Under the pieces are notes generated by a model. It was not told the DNA's origin. It did not search any database and saw only the letters and a list, made by a program, of their open reading frames with translations. DNA of 64,000 nucleotides from JADJPO01 sp963825645 (GTDB taxonomy: Bacteria; Actinomycetota; Actinomycetes; Actinomycetales; Kineosporiaceae). Location: assembly GCA_963825645.1 (NCBI GenBank), contig CAWGTT010000003.1, positions 62,001-126,000 on the forward strand, read 5' to 3'. Made by a program: the position numbers and the translations under genes. Shown here one piece after another: positions 25,258 through 31,997 of this stretch. Each line of letters begins with the position of its first letter. Position 1 is the stretch's first letter.

Positions 25258-25263
25258 TACGCT
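25258..25263 (+). promoter_or_regulatory. -10-like TACGCT for leaderless pgsA2-like gene
   Basis: TACGCT ends 6 bases before the GTG at 25270; probably drives the pgsA2-DUF881-sbp-DUF881 operon. Confidence 0.5.
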
Positions 25264-25269
25264 GAGCCC

Positions 25270-25875
25270 GTGGCGGGCCAGAAGCAGCAGGTCAGCGATC
25301 GGATACTGACCGTTCCCAATGCGCTGAGCGTGTTGCGTCTGGCGCTGGTGCCGGTCTTCTTCTGGCTGATCCTGACCCGGCGCGACGGCGCCGCGATCGT
25401 GGTGCTCGCGGTCAGCGGGGCCACCGACTACCTGGACGGCGCCCTTGCACGGCGTTGGGGGCAGGTCACCAGGCTGGGCCAGCTGCTCGACCCGTTCGCC
25501 GACCGGCTCTACATCCTGTCCACTCTGCTGGGCCTCGCCTGGCGCGACGTCATCCCGTGGTGGCTGGTCATCGCCCTGGTGGCGCGTGACCTCGTTCTCG
25601 CCGCGACGGTGCCGGTGCTCGCATCCCGGGGCTACGGGCCCCTGCCGGTGCATCTGCTCGGCAAGGCCGCGACCTTCAACCTGCTCTACGCCTTCCCTCT
25701 GCTGCTGCTCGCCGAGGTCGGCGGCACCGCCGGTGCGATCGCCCGGCCGGTGGGCTGGGCCTTCGCCTGGTGGGGTCTGCTCCTGTACTGGTGGACCGCC
25801 TGGCTCTACTTGCGTCAGGTGCGCGAGCTGGTCGTGGGCGAGCGTGGAGACGATCGAGGTGCTGATGGCGGCTGA
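25270..25875 (+). CDS. CDP-alcohol phosphatidyltransferase (PgsA2-like)
   Basis: A 201-residue membrane enzyme with the full CDP-alcohol transferase signature D-x2-DG-x2-AR-x8-G-x3-D-x3-D (DYLDGALARR ... GQLLDPFADR, about residues 54-80). It joins a CDP-activated lipid to an alcohol in phospholipid synthesis. The position at the head of the DUF881/GcvH block matches mycobacterial pgsA2, a probable phosphatidylglycerophosphate synthase or cardiolipin-type enzyme; the exact alcohol is unproven. GTG at 25270 lacks a ribosome site but follows TACGCT. The end overlaps the next gene by 11 bases. Confidence 0.9.
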   Translation: MAGQKQQVSDRILTVPNALSVLRLALVPVFFWLILTRRDGAAIVVLAVSGATDYLDGALARRWGQVTRLGQLLDPFADRLYILSTLLGLAWRDVIPWWLVIALVARDLVLAATVPVLASRGYGPLPVHLLGKAATFNLLYAFPLLLLAEVGGTAGAIARPVGWAFAWWGLLLYWWTAWLYLRQVRELVVGERGDDRGADGG

Positions 25876-26704
25876 GCCCCCGCGACGACTCGACGCCTCG
25901 ATGACCCTGCTCTTCGAGGTGATGCAGCGACCGCTGGACCCCGGCTACGCCCTGGCCGCCGAGCGCCGGGCCCGTGGCTGGCGGCCGAGGCGCCGGACCC
26001 GGGCCGCCGCCGCCGTCCTGGCCGCCACGTGCGGGCTGGCGACCACCTGGTCGGTGGTCGAGCTGCGCCGTCCGGCGCCGGACGCCGTGGCGACCCGCCG
26101 CGCACTCGAGGCGGAGATCCAGCGCCGGATCGAGGCGGCCGACCGCACGCAGGATGCCAACGCACGACTGCGCGAGGAGATCGCCGCGACACGCGCCCAA
26201 GCCCTCGACGTCGCCGGTGCCTCGGACCTCGCGGCGCAGGTGAACACGTTGGCCCGGATCACCGGCGAGTTTGCCGCCACCGGACCCGGCTTGCAGATCG
26301 AGCTGGCCGCCGCCCCGGCCGACGCCGATGCCGAGCGTGGCGAGGTACTCGACCGGGACATTCAGATCATCGTCAACGCGCTCTGGGCGGCCGGCGCCGA
26401 GGCGATCGCCGTCAACGGCAACCGGCTCACCTCACTCAGCGCGATCCGACGGGCAGGTCAGGCGGTTCTGGTCGACCTGCAGCCCTTGATCCCGCCCTAC
26501 CGGATCCAGGCGATCGGCGATGCGCAGGCGTTGAACCGTCGGATCGGCGACGGAGTCGGGGGCAAGTACCTCGCCGTGCTGCGCCGAGACGGGATCCGGA
26601 CCGAGGTAACCGTTCAGGCGGTTCTCGACCTTCCCGGCGCCGGCGATACGGTCGAGCTCGTGCACGCCCGACCTGTCGGGCCGGCCGTGGAGGTGGACCA
26701 ATGA
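25865..26704 (+). CDS. DUF881 family membrane protein (first of two)
   Basis: A 279-residue protein with one N-terminal membrane helix (about residues 38-58), a coiled-coil stretch (residues ~65-110, repeated Glu/Arg heptads) and a C-terminal DUF881 domain (QIIVNALWAAGAEAIAVNG, then IPPYRIQAIGDAQAL). DUF881 proteins sit beside cell-division and cell-wall genes in actinobacteria and firmicutes (YlxW/YlxX type); their function is unknown. ATG at 25865 has GAGG 5 bases before it and overlaps pgsA2; the 3' end overlaps the small basic protein gene by 4 bases, so the operon is tightly coupled. Confidence 0.9.
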   Translation: MAAEPPRRLDASMTLLFEVMQRPLDPGYALAAERRARGWRPRRRTRAAAAVLAATCGLATTWSVVELRRPAPDAVATRRALEAEIQRRIEAADRTQDANARLREEIAATRAQALDVAGASDLAAQVNTLARITGEFAATGPGLQIELAAAPADADAERGEVLDRDIQIIVNALWAAGAEAIAVNGNRLTSLSAIRRAGQAVLVDLQPLIPPYRIQAIGDAQALNRRIGDGVGGKYLAVLRRDGIRTEVTVQAVLDLPGAGDTVELVHARPVGPAVEVDQ

Positions 26705-27033
26705 TCGCTGTGTTCGGCCTGGTGCTCGGCATCGTGGCCGGCCTCGTCATCGAGCCCACCGTTCCGTCGTGGATGCAGCCCTACCTGCCGATCGCCGTGG
26801 TGGCGGCCCTCGACGCCGTCTTCGGCGGTCTTCGGGCCGTGCTGGACGGGATCTTCGACGACCGGGTGTTCACCGTCTCCTTCCTGTTCAACATCGTGGT
26901 GGCGGCGCTGATGGTCTACCTCGGCGACCAGCTCGGCGTGGGCTCGCAGCTCGCCACCGGAGTCGTGGTGGTGCTGGGGATCAGGATCTTCTCCAACGCG
27001 GCGGCGATCCGCCGCCACGTGTTCAAGGCCTGA
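26701..27033 (+). CDS. sbp: Small basic protein, DUF1290 (Sbp) family
   Basis: A 110-residue, three-helix membrane protein of the DUF1290/Sbp family: MIAVFGLVLGIVAGL, then VVAALDAVFGGLRAVLDG and a C-terminal RIFSNAAAIRRH. It is found with DUF881 proteins near division genes in many Gram-positive bacteria; the molecular role is unknown. It starts at ATGA overlapping the upstream stop, and the following DUF881 gene begins directly after its stop. Confidence 0.92.
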   Translation: MIAVFGLVLGIVAGLVIEPTVPSWMQPYLPIAVVAALDAVFGGLRAVLDGIFDDRVFTVSFLFNIVVAALMVYLGDQLGVGSQLATGVVVVLGIRIFSNAAAIRRHVFKA

Positions 27034-27780
27034 GTGGTGAACGAGCATGCCCGCCACCTGGGCCGCCGCCGGCTGCTGAGCGCTCTGCGGCCTCGGCTGA
27101 CCCGGGCCCAGCTGCTGGCCGGGGGGCTGTGCGCCGTCCTCGGTTTCGCCCTGGTCACCCAGGTGCGCCAGGAAGACCCACCCATGGCGTCCTTGCGCAA
27201 CAGCGAGGTCATCGCCCTGCTGCAGCAGATCACCGAACGCTCCTCGCAGCTGGAGGAGCAGTCCCGGGACCTGGAGCGCCAGCTCACTGAGCTGCAGACC
27301 GGCTCGGACAAGGAGGCGGTGGCGCGTGAGGTCGCCGATCAGCGGCTCGACCTCTACTCGGTGCTGGCCGGTACGCGCGCGGTGCAGGGGCCGGGCGTTC
27401 AGCTCGACATCGCCGATCCCTCGTCGGCAGTGACGGCGGCGATGCTGCTCGACACCGTGCAGGAGCTGCGCGGCGCCGGTGCCGAGGCGATCCAGGTCGG
27501 TCAGGTGCGGGTGGTGGCCCGAACGGCCTTCGTCGACGACCCCGGGGGAGCAGGAGTCCTGGCCGGGTCCACTCCGCTCGCGGCGCCCTACCGGATCCTG
27601 GCCGTCGGAGACGCCCAGTCCCTGGCCCGGGCCCTGGCGATCCCCGGCGGCATCATCGAGCAGCTGAAGGCGCGCGGGGCGTTCTTGACCGTGAGCGAGC
27701 ACACCAGACTCGACATCACTGCACGGCACACCCCGGCGTCACCGACATATGCTCGACCGGCGCCATCGGCGACCCCGTGA
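27034..27780 (+). CDS. DUF881 family membrane protein (second of two)
   Basis: A 248-residue protein with one membrane helix (about residues 24-42), a coiled coil (NSEVIALLQQITERSSQLEE onward, to ~residue 105) and a DUF881 domain (LLDTVQELRGAGAEAIQVGQ, then APYRILAVGDAQSL). It is the paralogue of the gene two positions upstream; in mycobacteria the same two copies flank the small basic protein gene. The GTG at 27034 or 27037 follows the previous stop directly. The C-terminal ~15 residues are Pro/Ala-rich. There is an 80-base gap before gcvH. Confidence 0.9.
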   Translation: MVNEHARHLGRRRLLSALRPRLTRAQLLAGGLCAVLGFALVTQVRQEDPPMASLRNSEVIALLQQITERSSQLEEQSRDLERQLTELQTGSDKEAVAREVADQRLDLYSVLAGTRAVQGPGVQLDIADPSSAVTAAMLLDTVQELRGAGAEAIQVGQVRVVARTAFVDDPGGAGVLAGSTPLAAPYRILAVGDAQSLARALAIPGGIIEQLKARGAFLTVSEHTRLDITARHTPASPTYARPAPSATP

Positions 27781-27860
27781 CCGTCACGCGTGCGTGGCCT
27801 CCGGACGAAGCCCTTGACCACACCCCGACAACCAGATCAGACAAGAGCAGGAGACCATTC

Positions 27861-28247
27861 ATGGCCGAATACCCCGAGGACCTGCGCTACACCAGCGACC
27901 ACGAGTGGGTGCGCTTCGAGGGCGAGCGTGCGCGCATCGGGATCACCGACTACGCCCAGGAGGCGCTGGGCGACATCGTCTACGTCTCGTTGCCCGCAAC
28001 GGGCAGCCGGGTCGAGGCGGGCGCCGAATGCGGCGAGATCGAGTCGACGAAGAGCGTCAGCGCCGTGATTTCACCCGTCAGCGGGACCGTCGCGGCCGTG
28101 AACTCCGAACTGGACGGCGCCCCGGAAGTGGTCAACAGTGACCCGTACGGCGCCGGCTGGATGTTCGACGTCGTCACGGACGGCGGCGGCGATGCTGCCG
28201 GCGCGGGGCTGATGACCGCGCAGGAGTATCGCAGCGAGATCGGCTGA
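27861..28247 (+). CDS. gcvH: Glycine cleavage system H protein
   Basis: A 128-residue H protein, the lipoyl carrier that passes the aminomethyl group of glycine between the P and T proteins. The lipoylated Lys is about residue 64 in GEIESTKSVSAV; YTSDHEWVR at the N-terminus and NSDPYGAGWMFDV are also family hallmarks. ATG at 27861 follows AGGAG with a good spacing. It lies just upstream of garA; in mycobacteria GarA regulates 2-oxoglutarate use. The P-protein gene is 3.7 kb downstream; no T-protein gene is in the window. Confidence 0.97.
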   Translation: MAEYPEDLRYTSDHEWVRFEGERARIGITDYAQEALGDIVYVSLPATGSRVEAGAECGEIESTKSVSAVISPVSGTVAAVNSELDGAPEVVNSDPYGAGWMFDVVTDGGGDAAGAGLMTAQEYRSEIG

Positions 28248-28287
28248 GCGTCCCGCGCGAACGTGATGGCTGGACGCGGGCATTATC

Positions 28288-28308
28288 TCAACCTGCTCTG
28301 GAGGGTTA
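28288..28308. promoter_or_regulatory. Dyad TCAACCT-N7-AGGGTTA upstream of garA (MerR-type operator candidate)
   Basis: Half-sites TCAACCT (28288-28294) and AGGGTTA (28302-28308), separated by 7 bases, lie 50 bases before the garA ATG. TAGGCT at 28307-28312 could be the -10, so the dyad would overlap the promoter spacer as in MerR-type control. The same dyad, with perfect arms, lies at 30378-30398 before the second merR. Confidence 0.55.
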
Positions 28309-28357
28309 GGCTTGCGTTTCGTCCACCCTGGACGATCGACACCACAGGAGCGATGTC

Positions 28358-28867
28358 ATGACGGTTCCCCCTGAGGGATCGGGCCACGAGGCGGATCCCC
28401 ACACGGGTGCGGGGGATGGTCGCGAGTCGGCGATCGGGCCGGACTCCACGCTGACCTTCCATGCGGTGCCGCCGGTCGAACAGACCGAGGTGCCCGTCGA
28501 CAGCCGCCTCAGCCCGGCCGACCAGGCGGCGATCGAGGCACTTCCGGCCGGGTCCGCCCTGCTGGTGGTGCAACGCGGCCCGAACACCGGGGCGCGGTTC
28601 CTGCTCGACGCCGACCGGACCACCGCGGGGCGCCGCCCGGAGAGCGACATCTTCCTGGACGACGTGACCGTCTCGCGCAAGCACGCCGAGTTCGTCCGGC
28701 GGGCGGGGCAGTTCGTGGTCCGCGACGTCGGCAGCCTGAACGGCACCTACGTGCAGCGGGACCGGATCGACGAGGCAGTGCTCCGTGCCGGCGACGAGGT
28801 GCAGATCGGCAAGTACCGGCTGGTCTTCCACCCGAGCCCCCGGGACAGCGGTCCCCGCGAGAGTTGA
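28358..28867 (+). CDS. garA: FHA-domain regulator, GarA/OdhI-like
   Basis: A 169-residue protein with a C-terminal forkhead-associated domain: SALLVVQRGPNTGARFLLD, then AGRRPESDIFLDDVTVSRKH and DVGSLNGTY, which bind phosphothreonine. Mycobacterial GarA and corynebacterial OdhI inhibit 2-oxoglutarate dehydrogenase and switch off when kinases phosphorylate an N-terminal ETTSVF motif. Here the N-terminal ~60 residues hold DSTLTFHAV instead, so the phosphosite is altered or different. ATG at 28358 has AGGAG 7 bases upstream. The gene order gcvH-garA-merR supports the assignment. Confidence 0.9.
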   Translation: MTVPPEGSGHEADPHTGAGDGRESAIGPDSTLTFHAVPPVEQTEVPVDSRLSPADQAAIEALPAGSALLVVQRGPNTGARFLLDADRTTAGRRPESDIFLDDVTVSRKHAEFVRRAGQFVVRDVGSLNGTYVQRDRIDEAVLRAGDEVQIGKYRLVFHPSPRDSGPRES

Positions 28868-28904
28868 GTCGCAGGACCGTGAGCCCGCCCGGGGTGGTGA
28901 TCTG

Positions 28905-29651
28905 GTGGTGCCCGAGCCGGCACTAGGACGGCGTGGCGTCCCACGTGCGTCGATGAGCATCGGTGAGGTGCTCGAGCGTCTGCGCCCGGAGTTCCCCGAG
29001 GTCAGCATCTCCAAGATCCGTTTCCTGGAGGAGCAGGGACTGGTGGAGCCGGACCGTGCCCCTTCGGGCTACCGCCGGTTCTCGCCGGCGGATCTCGAGC
29101 GGCTGCGCTACGTGCTCTCCGTTCAGCGCGACCACTACCTTCCGTTGCGCGTGATCCGCGAGCACCTCGAGGCGATGGATCGCGGCCGCGAACCGGCCGA
29201 GCTGCCCGGAGCACAGGCGCTGACCGGAGCGTCACGTCCCCGCCTGGTCGAGCCCGCGACCGAGGCCCTGCCGACCCGCGCGGACCTGGTCGCCGCAGCC
29301 GGTGGCGATGAGCGCCTGGTCGCCGCGCTGGAGTCGTTCGCCCTGATCGAGCCGTCACCCGGCGCCAGCTCGGGAGGGCGGGGCGACACCTTCGACGCAG
29401 AGGCGCTGGGCGTGGTGCGGGCCGCGGGCGAGCTGGCCGCGTTCGGGATCGAGCCGCGCCATCTGCGCACCTTCCGGACCGCTGCGGACCGGCAGGCGGA
29501 CCTTGTCGAGCAGGCGGTGGCCTCGCTGCGCCAGCATCGCGGGACGAGCCCGGCCGGCCGAGCCGAGGAAGCATCACGAGAGATCGCGTCGGTGGCGTTG
29601 CGGCTGCACGCTGCGCTTCTGAAGAGCGCGATTCGGCGCAACGGCAACTGA
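28905..29651 (+). CDS. MerR family transcriptional regulator (Rv1828-like)
   Basis: A 248-residue regulator. After a ~16-residue lead, the winged helix begins at MSIGEVLERLRPEFPEVS with ISKIRFLEEQGLVEPDR and SGYRRF, typical of MerR DNA-binding domains. The C-terminal ~150 residues form an effector domain without cysteines, so it is not a metal sensor. The mycobacterial homologue at this position binds inverted repeats near its own locus; the dyads at 28288 and 30378 are candidate sites. The GTG at 28905 gives an N-terminal lead of the size seen in mycobacteria; ATG at 28953 is an alternative. It is 37 bases after garA. Confidence 0.88.
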   Translation: MVPEPALGRRGVPRASMSIGEVLERLRPEFPEVSISKIRFLEEQGLVEPDRAPSGYRRFSPADLERLRYVLSVQRDHYLPLRVIREHLEAMDRGREPAELPGAQALTGASRPRLVEPATEALPTRADLVAAAGGDERLVAALESFALIEPSPGASSGGRGDTFDAEALGVVRAAGELAAFGIEPRHLRTFRTAADRQADLVEQAVASLRQHRGTSPAGRAEEASREIASVALRLHAALLKSAIRRNGN

Positions 29652-29729
29652 TCAGGAGATCCCGTGTGATCTTCGGGGCAGTCGGCAACCGCTGACCTGG
29701 TGGCATCGCGCCCCCGCCGAGGCGCGGGG

Positions 29730-29735
29730 TACGGT
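29730..29735 (+). promoter_or_regulatory. -10-like TACGGT for leaderless bifunctional nuclease gene
   Basis: TACGGT ends 6 bases before the GTG at 29742. Confidence 0.5.
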
Positions 29736-29741
29736 GGCGAT

Positions 29742-30233
29742 GTGCGCGAGCTGGATGTGGTCGGGGTACGGGTGGAGATGCCGTCCAACAACCCGATCGT
29801 GCTTTTGCGGGAGCGGGGCGGTGACCGCTACCTGCCGATCTGGGTCGCCGGACCCGAGGCGAGCGCCATCGCCTTCGCTCAGCAGGGGGTCGTCCCGCCA
29901 CGTCCCTTGACGCACGACCTCCTCAAGGAAGTCATCTCCGCCTTCGGCCGATCTCTGGAAGAGGTACGGATCGTGGCGCTGCGCGACAACGTCTTCCATG
30001 CCCAGCTCGTCTTCGACGGAGGCCTGACGGTGGACTCGCGCTCCTCCGACGCGATCGCCCTGGCCCTGCGGACCGGGTCGCGGATCATGGGTGCCGACGA
30101 GGTGCTCGAGGCCGGGGGCGTCGCCGTGCCCGACGAGGACGAGGACGAGGTGGAGAAGTTCCGCGAGTTCCTCGAGCAGATCTCGCCGGAGGACTTCGGC
30201 GAGGACGCGCCGGGCGAGGCTCCGAGGGACTGA
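29742..30233 (+). CDS. Bifunctional nuclease (BFN/DUF151) family protein
   Basis: A 163-residue protein with the DUF151 domain: ELDVVGVRVEMPSNNPIVLL, then LPIWVAGPEASAIAFAQQG, PLTHDLL and a SRSSDAIALALR segment. Family members have been reported to degrade DNA and RNA; the role in actinobacteria is unsettled. The C-terminal tail is strongly acidic (DEDEDEVE...). The GTG at 29742 follows TACGGT by 6 bases with no ribosome site. Its place between the two merR genes is conserved in mycobacteria. Confidence 0.92.
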   Translation: MRELDVVGVRVEMPSNNPIVLLRERGGDRYLPIWVAGPEASAIAFAQQGVVPPRPLTHDLLKEVISAFGRSLEEVRIVALRDNVFHAQLVFDGGLTVDSRSSDAIALALRTGSRIMGADEVLEAGGVAVPDEDEDEVEKFREFLEQISPEDFGEDAPGEAPRD

Positions 30234-30345
30234 CGCGGTCCCGACCGACACGCCACGCAACCGGACACGTCGTCGTTGACCGGAGGCGAGGCGGGGCATA
30301 CCGTTCGAGGAGGAAAACGCCCTCCGTGTAGTTCCACCGATGTGC

Positions 30346-30366
30346 TGCCGATGATATCTATCGGCA
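30346..30366. promoter_or_regulatory. Dyad TGCCGAT-N7-ATCGGCA upstream of second merR
   Basis: Perfect 7-base arms with a 7-base AT-rich centre (GATATCT) lie in the 226-base gap 30234-30459, 11 bases upstream of the second dyad (30378-30398). It could be an operator for another regulator, or part of a compound site. Confidence 0.4.
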
Positions 30367-30377
30367 CTCACCGAGTC

Positions 30378-30398
30378 TCAACCTCTACTTAAGGTTGA
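30378..30398. promoter_or_regulatory. Perfect dyad TCAACCT-N7-AGGTTGA upstream of second merR
   Basis: Arms at 30378-30384 and 30392-30398, with 7 bases between, lie 61 bases before the TTG start of the merR gene. The same half-site and spacing occur at 28288-28308 before garA, which points to shared control by one of the MerR proteins encoded here. Confidence 0.65.
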
Positions 30399-30459
30399 TG
30401 TCAGTGAGTGGCGGCAGTCGGACCGTCCCTGGAGAGGGCACCTGGACAGGAGGTCGGCG

Positions 30460-31047
<588 letters not shown>

Positions 31048-31076
31048 CCCGGCTCTCAGATCAGCGTGGGGACCCC

Positions 31077-31892
31077 TCAGCGGGCGGCGCCGGCCAGCAT
31101 CTGACGGGGGGACCGGGTGGACACCCGGAGCACCCGCGACAGCTGGTGGTCGAAGGCGTCGGCCAGTTCCTTGGCCGCCGGGCCGGGCCAGCGATGGATC
31201 GGCTGGCTGGCCCCCTGCGCCTGCTGCAACGCCGAGCGCTCGGGAACCGCTGGGCTCAGCACCAGGGGCCCGAACATCTCCGACAGCTCGCTGAGCCGGT
31301 AGCGGTGCTCCGGTGAACGGTCCCGGAACCGGTTGACCAACACTCCCAGCGGTTGCAGGCCGGGCGCTGTCGTGCGGCGCAGCGTGTCGATGGCGCGCAA
31401 CGCCCGATCGGCGGCCGTGACCGAGAACAGGGCCGGCTCGGTGACCACGACCGCGCGCTGGCTGGCCACCAGCCCGTTGCGGGTCAGCGCGCCGAACGAG
31501 GGCGGGCAGTCGATGAGCACCAGCCGGTAGTCCGTGACATCGCGCAGCGCGGCCCGCACCCTGCTCAGCGAGCGCTCGCTGCCGCGCGGACCGTCCAGGC
31601 CGGCGCCGTCCATGGACCCGGTGACCACGTCGAGCTGCCCGGTGACCCCGTCGGACCAACCGCTCGGCACGGCGACCTTGGCCACCGGCAGACGCCGAGG
31701 ATGGCGCAGGAGGTCGAGAACGTCGGTCGAGGACTCCTCCAGAACGTCCAGACCGACGGTGGCGTCGGACTGCGGGTCGAGGTCGATCACGAGGGTCGGC
31801 ACGCCACGGGCCAGTGCCGCCGACGCCAGGCCGAGCACTACCGAGGTCTTGCCGACGCCGCCCTTGAGGCTGCACACGCTGAGGACGATCAC
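31077..31892 (-). CDS. ParA-family ATPase
   Basis: A 271-residue MinD/ParA-type P-loop ATPase. The deviant Walker A motif KGGVGKTS is near residue 10, VIDLDPQSDAT is the switch I/A' region and LIDCPPSFGALT is Walker B. No ParB gene and no parS-like site were seen, so this is an orphan that may position something other than the chromosome. The start is placed at GTG 31892 because a TACGGT box lies 7 bases before it; GTG 31898 would add two residues. It sits divergent from gcvP (105 bases) and convergent with the second merR (29-base gap). Confidence 0.88.
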   Translation of the reverse strand: MIVLSVCSLKGGVGKTSVVLGLASAALARGVPTLVIDLDPQSDATVGLDVLEESSTDVLDLLRHPRRLPVAKVAVPSGWSDGVTGQLDVVTGSMDGAGLDGPRGSERSLSRVRAALRDVTDYRLVLIDCPPSFGALTRNGLVASQRAVVVTEPALFSVTAADRALRAIDTLRRTTAPGLQPLGVLVNRFRDRSPEHRYRLSELSEMFGPLVLSPAVPERSALQQAQGASQPIHRWPGPAAKELADAFDHQLSRVLRVSTRSPRQMLAGAAR

Positions 31893-31899
31893 AGCCACG

Positions 31900-31905
31900 A
31901 CCGTA
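31900..31905 (-). promoter_or_regulatory. -10-like TACGGT for leaderless ParA gene
   Basis: TACGGT on the minus strand ends 7 bases before the GTG at 31892. Confidence 0.45.
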
Positions 31906-31983
31906 GCGCGCCGCCGGCATGGTCAGCACAGGAACCCAACCGGCCGGGCGACCCCCCTGCCTGGCCCGGGCCGCTCGCGCTGG

Positions 31984-31989
31984 TAGCCT
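31984..31989 (+). promoter_or_regulatory. -10-like TAGCCT for leaderless gcvP
   Basis: TAGCCT ends 8 bases before the ATG at 31998, leaving no room for a glycine riboswitch between this box and the gene. Confidence 0.45.
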
Positions 31990-31997
31990 CGGCCTCG

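Noticed and set aside
27781..27860. Possible glycine riboswitch upstream of gcvH
   Set aside because: Only 80 bases are available and I see no paired glycine-aptamer pattern; gcvP has almost no leader at all.
31077..31892. ParABS chromosome partition locus
   Set aside because: No ParB gene and no parS-like palindrome were found near the ParA gene.
31353..31997. Upstream extension of the gcvP frame
   Set aside because: It is antisense to the ParA gene; the P-protein N-terminus and the TAGCCT box place the start at 31998.
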